Origin: Desulfobacterales bacterium
GTDB lineage: Bacteria > Desulfobacterota > Desulfobacteria > Desulfobacterales > JAIPEE01
DNA length: 62,610 nt
Assembly: GCA_021737275.1 (NCBI GenBank)
Contig: JAIPEE010000023.1
Coordinates: 1-62,610, forward strand
Direction of reading: 5' to 3'
Below, one piece after another: positions 14,141 to 23,364 of this stretch. Position 1 is the first letter of the stretch. The number at the start of each line of letters is the position of its first letter. The notes beneath the pieces are model-generated. The model had not been told where the DNA came from. It searched no databases and saw nothing but the letters and a program-made list of their open reading frames with translations. A program made the position numbers and the translations under genes.

Positions 14141-15571
14141 TTAAATTTGCTTACGTTTGTTTGATGGCAGCACTCTTAACAACTCTCTATACTTTGCTAC
14201 GGTCCTCCTTGCTATGTTAATGTTAGCGTCTTTTAAAAGATTTGCAATTTTGCTGTCACTATAAGGTTTTTTAGGATCTTCGTTTTCAATTATACGTTTA
14301 ATTTTTTCCTGAACACTGGCGGAAGCCAGCGCCTCACCATGAATACGGCTGATAGAACTGTTGAAAAAATATTTTAATTCAAAAATCCCCTGAGGGGTAT
14401 GGGCATATTTGTTGGTTGTAACGCGGCTGATGGTAGATTCGTGCATCCCGATATCTTCTGCAACGTCACGTAAGACCATCGGCTTGAGATAGGCGATACC
14501 CTTTTCGAAAAAATCATTTTGGAATTTAACGATACTTTCCATAACCTTGAAGATAGTTTTCTGGCGCTGGTGTATACTTTTGATCAGCCAGGACGCCGAA
14601 CGGAGTTTCTCCTGAAGATATTCTTTTGCCGTATCGGAAATCAGCTCCCCCCTGTTGACGGCATTTTTGTAATATGAGTTTATCCGCAGCCGGGATATGC
14701 CCTCTTCATTGAGTACGATTACAAAGCTATCTTCCATTTTGTAGACATATATATCCGGTACAATATAGTGGGGCTCTTCATCACTTATCTGTCTGCCCGG
14801 CCTCGGTTCGAGACCTTTTATAACATTGATGGCAAGGGCAACTTCATCAATATTCATTTTTAAGGCCCGGCAGATGGCCTTGTAATTTTTATTTTCCAGA
14901 TTTTTTAAATGGTTGTTGATTATTTCAATAATAATTGTGTCATCTATGCCAAAATGACGGGCCTGAATCATAAGGCACTCTTTCAAATCTCTTGCACAGA
15001 TACCGAGCGGATCAAACGTCTGCATCAATGATAGCACATTTTCGACAGATTCTACAGAAGAACCTGAAAGTTTGGAGAGATCCTCTACAGATAGATCCAG
15101 ATATCCATTTTTATTAAGATTACCGACAATAAGGCTGCCGATACGTTCGGTCTCATCTGAAGGAGCGGTCATTAGAAGCTGCCAGAGCAGATGGTCGTCC
15201 AAAGACTCTTTCTTCGATATAAACGCTTCATATTTTGGTGTTTCTTTACCCTCAGCCTCAAAGTTTATTCTGCCCGGTGAGTTATATTCATCAATATAAT
15301 TGTTCCAGTCGATATCATTTTGAATTTTCTCTTCTTCGGACAGCTCTTTTTTTTCTTCCGGCTCAGGAGATTGTGTATTATCCTGTCCGGGCTGCTGTTC
15401 TTCAGGTGCATTCAGATCTTCATCCAGTGCGGGATTTTCTTCAAGTTCCTGCTGGATTGTATCGATAAGTTCAAGCCTGGATAACTGCAGCAATTTGATG
15501 GCTTGCTGCAGTTGGGGGGTCATAATAAGCTGCTGTGTCAGTTTTAGTTGCTGTCGGAGTTCAAGTACCAT
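14141..15571 (-). CDS. rpoN: RNA polymerase sigma-54 factor
   Basis: A 476-residue sigma-54. Region I is Gln/Leu-rich (LRQQLKLTQQLIMTPQLQQA), region II is acidic (about 52-90), then come the core-binding domain, the HTH (HESTISRVTTNKY) and the C-terminal RpoN box ARRTVAKYRE (454-463). It directs activator-dependent transcription at -24/-12 promoters. It starts two bases after lptB ends, so the two are translationally close. Confidence 0.97.
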   Translation of the reverse strand: MVLELRQQLKLTQQLIMTPQLQQAIKLLQLSRLELIDTIQQELEENPALDEDLNAPEEQQPGQDNTQSPEPEEKKELSEEEKIQNDIDWNNYIDEYNSPGRINFEAEGKETPKYEAFISKKESLDDHLLWQLLMTAPSDETERIGSLIVGNLNKNGYLDLSVEDLSKLSGSSVESVENVLSLMQTFDPLGICARDLKECLMIQARHFGIDDTIIIEIINNHLKNLENKNYKAICRALKMNIDEVALAINVIKGLEPRPGRQISDEEPHYIVPDIYVYKMEDSFVIVLNEEGISRLRINSYYKNAVNRGELISDTAKEYLQEKLRSASWLIKSIHQRQKTIFKVMESIVKFQNDFFEKGIAYLKPMVLRDVAEDIGMHESTISRVTTNKYAHTPQGIFELKYFFNSSISRIHGEALASASVQEKIKRIIENEDPKKPYSDSKIANLLKDANINIARRTVAKYRELLRVLPSNKRKQI

Positions 15572-15572
15572 C

Positions 15573-16298
15573 TTATAATGAAAAATCTTCCCCTAAGTAT
15601 ATACGGCGTGCTGTTTCACTTGATGCAATTTTTTCCGGTGTGCCGGTTTCAATGACCTTTCCATCGCTCATAATATAAGCGTGGTCACAAACATCTAGTG
15701 TTTCCCGTACGTTGTGATCTGAAATTAATATACCGATGCCCCGATCCCTCAGGTGCTCGGATATCTTTTTAATGTCCATAACTGCTATTGGATCAATTCC
15801 GGCAAATGGTTCATCAAGAAGTATAAATGACGGGTTTGTCGCCAGGGCGCGTGCAATTTCAAGGCGCCTTCGCTCTCCACCTGAAAGGACACTGGATTGA
15901 GCGTTTGCGAGTCGGCTGATACCCAGTTCATCAAGAAGAGAATCAACACGTTCTTTCTGTTCTACCCTGGAAAGTCCGAGGATTTCACAAATGGCCTGAA
16001 CATTTTGCTGTACCGTCAATTTTCTGAAGATTGACGCCTCCTGGGGAAGATACCCCACGCCTTTGCGGGCTCGTAAATACATTGGACACTCGGTCAGGTC
16101 TTCATCATCAAGAAAAACAGATCCGCCGTTCGGTTTGATCATGCCAACAGTCATATAAAAGGTTGTTGTTTTTCCGGCACCGTTGGGTCCAAGGAGACCC
16201 ACAATTTTGCCGCTTTCTATTGAGAGACTGACATCATCAACAACCCGCCGGCCATGATATGTTTTGGAAAGATTTTTAATTTTCAGCTGCCTGGTCAT
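15573..16298 (-). CDS. lptB: LPS export ABC transporter ATPase LptB
   Basis: A 241-residue ATPase with Walker A GPNGAGKTT (37-45), signature LSGGERRR, Walker B FILLDEP and the H-loop SDHNV. It powers lipopolysaccharide extraction by LptFG. The start overlaps lptA by 23 bases, indicating coupled translation in lptC-lptA-lptB. Confidence 0.97.
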   Translation of the reverse strand: MTRQLKIKNLSKTYHGRRVVDDVSLSIESGKIVGLLGPNGAGKTTTFYMTVGMIKPNGGSVFLDDEDLTECPMYLRARKGVGYLPQEASIFRKLTVQQNVQAICEILGLSRVEQKERVDSLLDELGISRLANAQSSVLSGGERRRLEIARALATNPSFILLDEPFAGIDPIAVMDIKKISEHLRDRGIGILISDHNVRETLDVCDHAYIMSDGKVIETGTPEKIASSETARRIYLGEDFSL

Positions 16299-16953
16299 TT
16301 ATCTCCCTGATGTCTTCTGTCTGCTCAGCTTGTATGTCTGATTCTGAATTATCCAATTTCTTTTTTGAACCTGGCTGCTCCAGATCGAAATTCATATCTT
16401 TATCGGGAAAGATAATGCCTTCCACACGTTTTGTTTCATCACTTTCAACCCTGATTCGTCCATCTTCCCGATAAAGTGTTATCTGTGAACCTGAAATGGT
16501 GTTATTGCCGCTTGTAATTTTAGTATTTTCACCTGAAAGAACAAGCTCACCTTTTTCTGCATTATATACTGCCTGCTCGGCTACGGCAACCCTGTTATCA
16601 AAAGTAATGTGAACATTGCCTGTTGCTTCAATTTTATCAATGGCGCCTTTGTCTTCAAGGACGGCATTCTTACCACCCTCTCCAGGTGTATTATAAAAAA
16701 TCTTCAGGCTGTCGGTTCTGATAACCGTTTTGCCTTGGGTTGCAACTACATTTCCAATAAATTCTGCATATTTGGTTTCACTATCCGATTCAAGGCGATC
16801 GGACGTAATGTGAATTTTATTATCCTCATTTTCAGGTGTGTTGCTTTCTGTGTCTTTGCCGGCTAAAGCAGTATTGATTGATAGTGATAATATAATCATG
16901 CAAATGAGAAAAACATAAAAAAATTTTCCGTTAAAGAGTGAAATCCGCATCAA
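16276..16953 (-). CDS. lptA: LPS transport periplasmic protein LptA
   Basis: A 225-residue OstA-like beta-jellyroll protein. An N-terminal signal peptide (hydrophobic to about residue 31, ALA cleavage) precedes the family core (HITSDRLESDSETKYAEFIG, NVVATQGKTVIRTDSL, GNVHITFDNRVAVAEQAVY). It bridges LPS across the periplasm. Its Glu/Gln/Asp-rich tail is longer than in E. coli. It overlaps lptC by 23 bases. Confidence 0.93.
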   Translation of the reverse strand: MMRISLFNGKFFYVFLICMIILSLSINTALAGKDTESNTPENEDNKIHITSDRLESDSETKYAEFIGNVVATQGKTVIRTDSLKIFYNTPGEGGKNAVLEDKGAIDKIEATGNVHITFDNRVAVAEQAVYNAEKGELVLSGENTKITSGNNTISGSQITLYREDGRIRVESDETKRVEGIIFPDKDMNFDLEQPGSKKKLDNSESDIQAEQTEDIREINDQAAEN

Positions 16954-17512
16954 ATATTCCTTTTACATTGCCCTCTAACAGGGCTTTTTTACTGTTTAAA
17001 TCATATTGCAATGTGTCGGCAACAAGATGATGGCCCTCTCCGCTGATATCAACCGGCACTTTTGTATAGAGTATCTCTTTTTTGTGGTTGTATTCCAGTT
17101 TTTCTGTCCTGAGCGTATAATTTTCATGTGTTGTTACCACATTTTTGTCGGCATGCATATTATTTGATTTTGAATTCAAAAATCCCTGATCCGCCGTCAG
17201 ATAAATCGGGCTCCGGTTTTCCACAAAAAATGTAATTTTAATATTTTTTAATATAGCAGATTGTTTTTTGTCATCATATGCAACCGAGTCAGCGTCCAGG
17301 CGCCATTGGGGGTTTCCATCTTTTGTCGCTGTGTGATGAATGGTGCCCAGCGCAAGATCCACATTTTTTTCCATTACAGGTTCCGGAATATTGTTATCAC
17401 CTTGATCCCCACGATAAACTATAAATGTAACAATTACGGCACCAAGTGCAATGAAAATAACAGCAAGAAGAAGCCGTTTTATCTTTTTTGATCCAAAATC
17501 AGTTGCTGTCAT
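16931..17512 (-). CDS. lptC: LPS export protein LptC
   Basis: A 193-residue bitopic protein. One transmembrane helix (about 13-33) is followed by a periplasmic LptC domain whose repeats resemble LptA. It docks LptA to the inner-membrane LptBFG complex. It overlaps kdsC by four bases (17509-17512). Identification rests on length, topology and position between kdsC and lptA. Confidence 0.9.
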   Translation of the reverse strand: MTATDFGSKKIKRLLLAVIFIALGAVIVTFIVYRGDQGDNNIPEPVMEKNVDLALGTIHHTATKDGNPQWRLDADSVAYDDKKQSAILKNIKITFFVENRSPIYLTADQGFLNSKSNNMHADKNVVTTHENYTLRTEKLEYNHKKEILYTKVPVDISGEGHHLVADTLQYDLNSKKALLEGNVKGIFDADFTL

Positions 17513-18045
17513 TGATTAAATCGTTCCAGAATTTTATCCCATAAGCCCCGGGCAGTTAAAACAGCCTCGCAGAACTCTCTGACAGCACCGGCGCCGCCAT
17601 TAGCAGCGGTAACCATAGTTGCACATTTTTTTACCGCATCGTGCGCATCAGCAACGGCAACCGCAATTCCGACTCTTTTCAGGAGGGGGATGTCAACAAG
17701 GTCATCACCGATAAAAGCCATCTCTTCAGGAGAAATGCCGGTTTTCTCAATTATATCATTCAGCACTTTTGCCTTATCGCGGACACCATCAAAAATCAGA
17801 TCAATGCCGAGGTTTTTACACCGGTGAAGAAGTGCTTCTGAGCTTCGGCCGGTAACAATGCCGACATGAATACCGGATTCCATCAGGAACCTTATTCCCA
17901 GTCCGTCCCTTACATAAAAAGCCTTGGTTTCACCACCATCTGCGCCGTAAATAATATCACCGCGAGTTAAAACACCATCTACATCAAGCAGAAGAAGCTT
18001 GATCTGTTTTAAACCGGAGGTGATTGCATCAGTATGCTGTTTCAT
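17509..18045 (-). CDS. kdsC: 3-deoxy-D-manno-octulosonate 8-phosphate phosphatase KdsC
   Basis: A 178-residue capless HAD phosphatase that dephosphorylates Kdo 8-phosphate. Motif I is DVDGVLTRG (Asp21, Asp23), then come YVRDGLGIRFL, the motif II Thr in GIVTGRSSEA, and motif IV AFIGDDLVDIPL. It follows kdsA by 42 bases and leads into lptC. Confidence 0.96.
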   Translation of the reverse strand: MKQHTDAITSGLKQIKLLLLDVDGVLTRGDIIYGADGGETKAFYVRDGLGIRFLMESGIHVGIVTGRSSEALLHRCKNLGIDLIFDGVRDKAKVLNDIIEKTGISPEEMAFIGDDLVDIPLLKRVGIAVAVADAHDAVKKCATMVTAANGGAGAVREFCEAVLTARGLWDKILERFNQ

Positions 18046-18087
18046 ATTATTACCCGATTCTGTGATAAACTGTTTGAAGAAAAAAAA

Positions 18088-18927
18088 TTAATCATTAAGG
18101 GTAAAATCTCTAAGTGCCTTTAGCTTTGTAAGAAGAGGTGCCATAGTGTCCAATGGCAGAGAATTGGGGCCGTCACAAAGAGCCTTATCCGGATCGGGAT
18201 GAACTTCAAAGAAAACACCATCTGCACCTGCTGCGACAGCAGCACTGGCCAGGATGGGTGCAAACTCCCGCCGGCCGCCGGAACTGGTGCCGGCACCGCC
18301 CGGTAGCTGTACACTATGAGTGGCATCAAAAATAACCGGGCAACCGGCATTATCATGCATTATCTTTATGCTTCTGAAGTCAACCACAAGATTATTATAG
18401 CCAAACATGGCACCGCGTTCGGTAATAGAGATATTATTATTACCACAAGATTTGATTTTGTTGACCACATTGGTCATATCCCAGGGGGATAGAAATTGTC
18501 CCTTTTTAACATTGATGGGCTTACCGGTTTTGGCGGCTGCAAGCAAAAGGTCTGTCTGGCGGCACAGAAATGCCGGGATCTGGATAAAATCCAGAACATC
18601 TGAGGCGGCTTCAACTTCACCGGTCTGGTGAACATCAGAAATAATACTGATATCCAGCTCGGATTTTATGCGTTCAAGAATTTTAAGGCCGTCATTTATT
18701 CCGGGGCCTCTGAATGACTGGATGGATGTACGATTGGCCTTGTCATATGACGCTTTAAAAATAAAAGGTATATCCAGCTTTTGCGTCAGATCTTTCAGGT
18801 ATGCGGCTATCTCGAATGTTATTTCATAATTTTCGATTACACACGGGCCGGAAATTAATACAAGTGGCAATTTGTTTCCAATAGATATTTTATCGGTTTT
18901 GACAATATTATTCAAAAAACCCTCCAT
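18088..18927 (-). CDS. kdsA: 3-deoxy-8-phosphooctulonate synthase (Kdo-8-phosphate synthase)
   Basis: A 279-residue class I aldolase-fold synthase condensing arabinose 5-phosphate and phosphoenolpyruvate. Motifs include ISGPCVIE, KASYDKANRTS, GPGINDGLKIL and FDATHSVQLPGG. The start is uncertain. The ATG at 18927 reads ATGGAGGG, so it overlaps an apparent Shine-Dalgarno sequence that would serve the TTG four codons downstream (18915). No other ribosome binding site precedes the ATG. First gene of the minus-strand LPS/rpoN operon. Confidence 0.95.
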   Translation of the reverse strand: MEGFLNNIVKTDKISIGNKLPLVLISGPCVIENYEITFEIAAYLKDLTQKLDIPFIFKASYDKANRTSIQSFRGPGINDGLKILERIKSELDISIISDVHQTGEVEAASDVLDFIQIPAFLCRQTDLLLAAAKTGKPINVKKGQFLSPWDMTNVVNKIKSCGNNNISITERGAMFGYNNLVVDFRSIKIMHDNAGCPVIFDATHSVQLPGGAGTSSGGRREFAPILASAAVAAGADGVFFEVHPDPDKALCDGPNSLPLDTMAPLLTKLKALRDFTLND

Positions 18928-19097
18928 TTATTAATCATGCAGATAGTAACTGCAATGTGTCTATAGCATCATAAAAACAATTATTTAAAAATTTACAGCG
19001 TGACCGCCCAAAAGTCAAGAAACGAAAAGATCCCTTGATTACAGGCTTTTAAATTGATAATGATACAATTTAATTTTTTAAAGAAAGGTGACCATTT

Positions 19098-20492
19098 TTG
19101 AAACGAATAAAGAGAAAAAAACAACGAAATCTAAAGGCTTGGTTTCTTGTCGTTTTTTGTATTGTTATCATTCTTCCTGCGGCGTGGATCTTAATAAAAT
19201 GCCTTGAAGGAACAGAACCTGAACTTCAGACGGATCTTTCATTTTCTTCGATTGGTGCATCAAAGATTCTCGAAGGTACCTTTTCTGATACCAAAAGCGG
19301 TGTCCGGAAAATTTTTATCGGTATTACGGATAAAGATAACAAGCCTATTGTTCTGATGGATAAAACCTTTCCGTCAGCCGGTTTGTTCACTGGCGGCAAA
19401 AGCCATCAAGAGGCTTTCTCTATCCGGATTGAGCCGGCCAAGTTGGGTATTCCTGATGGAAAGGCAACACTTCAGATTGCCGTCAGAGATTATTCCTGGC
19501 GCAAATGGTGGCATGGCAATCAGAACTATATCGAAAAAGAGATCACCATTGATACGGTAGCGCCTGGCGTTGAAGTCCTGAGTAGTGCTCATAATGTGTC
19601 TCAGGGTGGTTCCGGGCTTGCCATATACAGGTTGTCAGAGTCCTGCCCGAAAAGCGGTGTGATGGTGGGTGAAAATTTTTTCCCAGGGCATAACGGGTAT
19701 GCGGATGAAGAAGATATTTATATTTGTTTTTTTGCTTTAACCGACAGGCAGGGCAAAGATACCAAGATTTCAGTTCGTGCCGTGGATGAAGCAGGAAACT
19801 CAAGCCGTGCCGGAATTTCCTATTATATAAAAAAGAAAGTATTTAAAAAAGATATTATCCGGATTTCCGACAATTTTTTAAATTGGAAAATGCCGGAACT
19901 GACACTGAAGGATCCAGCGGATGCAGGTCTGACCGGTATTGAAAAGTTTATAAAAATCAACAACAAAACGCGTCAGGAAAATTATGATCAATTTGTGGAG
20001 ATCTGCAGTAACCCGGATGGAATGCTTTACTGGAAGGGAAGCTTTTTAAGAATGCCGAATACCGCACGGAAATCCAGCTATGCTGATCGTCGTGATTATC
20101 TTTATGACGGTAAGGTCGTTGACCATCAGACACATATGGGTGTTGACCTTGCCTCCAACAAGCATGCACCTGTGCCGGCGTCAAATCATGGCAGGGTTAT
20201 TTTTACCGGTGATATTGGAATTTACGGAAAAACAGTTGTGATTGATCACGGTTTTGGACTTTTCAGTATGTATTCCCATTTAAGCAGTATTGGCGTTGAA
20301 AAAGATCAGATGGTAACCCATGGTGAAATTATCGGTCTGACCGGTACAACCGGCTTTGCCGGCGGTGATCATCTTCACCTGGGTATGATGGTTCATAATA
20401 CGTTTGTTAACCCGGTTGAATGGTGGGACGGCACCTGGATTAAGAACAATATAACGCATAAACTTGATGGTATTTCTCCTAAATCGAATTAG
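19098..20492 (+). CDS. M23-family (LytM) zinc metallopeptidase, membrane anchored
   Basis: A 464-residue protein with a basic N-terminus, one transmembrane helix (about 11-31), a periplasmic Ig-like region, and a C-terminal LytM peptidase domain. The zinc ligands are intact: His346 and Asp350 in HMGVD, and His425/His427 in HLHLGM. It probably cleaves peptidoglycan cross-links. It starts at a TTG with AAAGGTG upstream and is divergent from kdsA. An A/T-rich promoter region lies between them, but no confident -35/-10 pair is visible. Confidence 0.9.
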   Translation: MKRIKRKKQRNLKAWFLVVFCIVIILPAAWILIKCLEGTEPELQTDLSFSSIGASKILEGTFSDTKSGVRKIFIGITDKDNKPIVLMDKTFPSAGLFTGGKSHQEAFSIRIEPAKLGIPDGKATLQIAVRDYSWRKWWHGNQNYIEKEITIDTVAPGVEVLSSAHNVSQGGSGLAIYRLSESCPKSGVMVGENFFPGHNGYADEEDIYICFFALTDRQGKDTKISVRAVDEAGNSSRAGISYYIKKKVFKKDIIRISDNFLNWKMPELTLKDPADAGLTGIEKFIKINNKTRQENYDQFVEICSNPDGMLYWKGSFLRMPNTARKSSYADRRDYLYDGKVVDHQTHMGVDLASNKHAPVPASNHGRVIFTGDIGIYGKTVVIDHGFGLFSMYSHLSSIGVEKDQMVTHGEIIGLTGTTGFAGGDHLHLGMMVHNTFVNPVEWWDGTWIKNNITHKLDGISPKSN

Positions 20493-20509
20493 AACCTGAG
20501 AAGAGAAAA

Positions 20510-21682
20510 ATGAAAAAATTTAAAGTTAACAAAACCTACAAAGAGATTAATGACAAGATAAAGTCCGGTGATGTGGTTGTGGTCACCGCAGAAGAGATTA
20601 TTGATATCGTCAAAAAAGAAGGTGCTGTCAACGCGGCAAAAAAAGTGGATGTTGTCACAACCGGTACTTTTTCACCGATGTGTTCATCCGGTGCGTTTAT
20701 CAATTTCGGTCACTCCAAACCGGGTATCAAGGCTTCTGAAATCTATCTGAATAATGTATCTGCGTATGGTGGGCTGGCAGCAGTTGACACTTATATCGGT
20801 GCAACTGAGCCTTGCCGGGAAGATCCGCTGAATAAAGTCTATCCCGGTGAATTTAATTATGGCGGCGGTCATGTTATTCAGGATCTTCTTGAAGGTAAAA
20901 AGGTTCACCTGAAAGCAACCGCTTACGGTACAGACTGCTATCCCGGCAGGGAAATTGAAAAAACCATTACGCTGAACAAGCTGCCTTACGCTGTACTTTG
21001 TAATCCAAGAAATGCGTATCAGAATTATAACTGCGCCATTAATATGAAGAAAAAGATAATTTATACATATATGGGAACATTGAAACCCAGGGTTGGCAAT
21101 GCCAATTACTGTTCGGCCGGTGAACTCAGTCCGCTTTTTAATGACCCGTTTTATAAAACGATTGGCCTGGGCACACGGATATTTCTGGGTGGCGGTGTGG
21201 GCTATGTAACATGGCAGGGTTCTCAGCATAATCCTGATGCAGAAAGGACCGAAAAGGGGGTTCCCCTGACGCCGGCCGGAACATTATGTGTAATGGGCGA
21301 ACTTAAACAGATGAACTCTGATTATCTGAAAGGTGTTAGTATTCGTGGATACGGTTGTTCCATGTCAGTGGGGCTGGGCATACCGATTCCCATTTTGAAT
21401 GAAGAGATGGTACAGTATACGGCCATTTCGGATGAAGAGATTTTTACTAATATTGTAGATTACGGCAATGACTATCCCGATGGTATTGCAAACAGTTATG
21501 GAAAAGTCAGTTATGCCGAACTTAAAAGTGGTTCGATTACGATTAAGGGAAAGACGGTGCCGACGGTGCCACTCTCCAGTATGGTAAAGGCCAGGGAAAT
21601 TGCAGATACCTTGAAACAGTGGATTTCAAAAGGAGAATTCTTTCTTGGTGAACCGCAGTTTACGTTGCCGAGCTGTGAGTAA
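20510..21682 (+). CDS. Homocysteine biosynthesis protein (DUF39/HcyBio family)
   Basis: A 390-residue HcyBio (DUF39) protein. In methanogens and sulfate reducers this family is required for making homocysteine from aspartate semialdehyde and sulfide without acetylated or succinylated homoserine. The family-typical segments TTGTFSPMCSSGAFINFGH, GATEP and YGTDCYPGREIEK are present, including the conserved cysteines. No CBS or ferredoxin domain is fused, unlike some archaeal members. The start lies 17 bases after the M23 gene with AGAAGAG upstream. Its presence supports an anaerobic sulfur-metabolising host. Confidence 0.88.
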   Translation: MKKFKVNKTYKEINDKIKSGDVVVVTAEEIIDIVKKEGAVNAAKKVDVVTTGTFSPMCSSGAFINFGHSKPGIKASEIYLNNVSAYGGLAAVDTYIGATEPCREDPLNKVYPGEFNYGGGHVIQDLLEGKKVHLKATAYGTDCYPGREIEKTITLNKLPYAVLCNPRNAYQNYNCAINMKKKIIYTYMGTLKPRVGNANYCSAGELSPLFNDPFYKTIGLGTRIFLGGGVGYVTWQGSQHNPDAERTEKGVPLTPAGTLCVMGELKQMNSDYLKGVSIRGYGCSMSVGLGIPIPILNEEMVQYTAISDEEIFTNIVDYGNDYPDGIANSYGKVSYAELKSGSITIKGKTVPTVPLSSMVKAREIADTLKQWISKGEFFLGEPQFTLPSCE

Positions 21683-22254
21683 TGAAACAGCTTGATACCA
21701 TCAGGACTTTTATTGCAATCGAAATTTCTGAACAGGCACGAACAACAGTTTGTGGTATCCAGAACGATTTAAAATCCCGTGGTTTCAAGGCAAAGTGGAT
21801 ACAGCCCGAAAATATTCACCTGACGTTGAAATTTCTGGGGGATATAAGTCCGGAAAAAGTTGAAGATATCACAGCGGCAATGATATCTGCCGCTGAAACA
21901 TATTTACCGGTACAACTTTTCGTAAAGGGTGTGGGCGTTTTTCCGAATGTGAAGCGCCCACGAATTATATGGAGCGGCGTTACAGGGGATCTCGATTCCT
22001 TGACAGGGCTTCAGAAAAGCCTTGATAAGAAGTTTGAAACGTTAGGGTTTGCAAGTGAAAAAAGACCGTTTAAGGGTCACCTGACCATTGCCAGAACCAA
22101 GCATCAACTTGATTCGAAAAAAATGGTTGATGCGATTGAAGCGTTTAGAGGGAAATCTTCTGAACCATTTTTAGCAGATCGGATAATTCTGTTTCAGAGT
22201 GAGCTGAATAATACAGGGGCGGTTTATACCCCTTTAAAAAGTGTCACGCTTTAA
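21682..22254 (+). CDS. thpR: RNA 2',3'-cyclic phosphodiesterase
   Basis: A 190-residue 2H-phosphoesterase with the two required HxTx motifs, HLTL at His46 and HLTI at His133. It opens 2',3'-cyclic phosphates on RNA ends (LigT/ThpR family). Its ATG overlaps the stop of the DUF39 gene (TAATG), so it is translationally coupled. It lies just upstream of recA. Confidence 0.93.
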   Translation: MKQLDTIRTFIAIEISEQARTTVCGIQNDLKSRGFKAKWIQPENIHLTLKFLGDISPEKVEDITAAMISAAETYLPVQLFVKGVGVFPNVKRPRIIWSGVTGDLDSLTGLQKSLDKKFETLGFASEKRPFKGHLTIARTKHQLDSKKMVDAIEAFRGKSSEPFLADRIILFQSELNNTGAVYTPLKSVTL

Positions 22255-22301
22255 ATAGTATATTTATTTGGGTCTCACATTAAACCATCAGGAGGAGCGT
22301 A

Positions 22302-23333
22302 ATGAGCACAACACCGGATAAGGAAAAAGCAGTCGATACGGCAATAACCCAGATTGAGCGTCAGTTTGGGAAAGGATCGATCATGAAATTGGGCGACAGA
22401 CCTGTTAGTGATATCCCGGTTATACCGACAGGATCAATTGCCCTTGATAAGGCACTGGGTGTTGGTGGACTACCGCGAGGCCGTGTTATTGAAGTTTTTG
22501 GTCCGGAATCATCCGGAAAGACCACCCTGACACTTCACGCAATTGCTGAAGCGCAAAAACAGGGCGGGATTGCTGCATTTATAGATGCGGAGCATGCACT
22601 TGATACCGTATATGCTAAAAAACTTGGTGTTAATTGTGATGAACTGCTTGTATCCCAACCCGATACCGGTGAACAGGCGCTTGAAATTGCAGATATGCTG
22701 GTAAGAAGCGGTGCCATTGATATTCTTGTTATTGATTCCGTAGCCGCACTGGTTCCCAGGGCTGAAATTGAAGGCGGTATGGGTGATGCCCACATGGGAC
22801 TTCAGGCGAGACTGATGTCACAGGCCTTACGTAAACTGACCGCCACCATCGGCAAAACCATGACAACGGTTATTTTTATTAACCAGATCCGTATGAAAAT
22901 CGGTGTGATGTTCGGTAACCCCGAAACGACTACCGGTGGTAATGCTCTGAAATTTTATTCTTCCGTACGACTCGATATTCGCCGGACCGGTGCCATCAAG
23001 GATGGTCAGGAGATGACCGGTAACCGAACAAAAGTTCGTGTTGTTAAAAACAAGATGGCACCGCCGTTCCAGAATGCTGAATTTGATATTATGTATGGAG
23101 AAGGTATCTCCAAAACAGGTGAACTGATTGATATTGGTGTTGAAGCTGAAGTTATCGAAAAGAGTGGCTCATGGTATTCATTTGATGGGGAACGGATAGG
23201 CCAGGGCCGCGAAAATGTAAAGGCCTTTTTCAAGGAGAATCCGGATGTATATGAAAAAGCCCTTGAAAAGGTAAAAGCCGGCCTGGGGTTGACCGGACAA
23301 AGCAAAGAGGAAAGCGCCGAAGAGGCGCAGTGA
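22302..23333 (+). CDS. recA: Recombinase RecA
   Basis: A 343-residue RecA. The N-terminal polymerisation motif, Walker [10 protein letters not shown] (67-75), Walker [11 protein letters not shown], the DNA-binding L2 region [13 protein letters not shown] and the acidic C-terminus are intact. It drives homologous recombination and SOS induction. AGGAGG precedes the ATG. I saw no convincing LexA box in the 47-base gap after thpR, so it may be read from an upstream promoter. Confidence 0.98.
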   Translation: MSTTPDKEKAVDTAITQIERQFGKGSIMKLGDRPVSDIPVIPTGSIALDKALGVGGLPRGRVIEVFGPESSGKTTLTLHAIAEAQKQGGIAAFIDAEHALDTVYAKKLGVNCDELLVSQPDTGEQALEIADMLVRSGAIDILVIDSVAALVPRAEIEGGMGDAHMGLQARLMSQALRKLTATIGKTMTTVIFINQIRMKIGVMFGNPETTTGGNALKFYSSVRLDIRRTGAIKDGQEMTGNRTKVRVVKNKMAPPFQNAEFDIMYGEGISKTGELIDIGVEAEVIEKSGSWYSFDGERIGQGRENVKAFFKENPDVYEKALEKVKAGLGLTGQSKEESAEEAQ

Positions 23334-23364
23334 TGAGCAATCGGTTTTTGTATTGGAGTAATAT

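Noticed and set aside
20684-21229. 181-codon minus-strand open frame inside the DUF39 gene
   Set aside because: It lies wholly antisense to a well-supported gene and its protein has no recognisable motifs.
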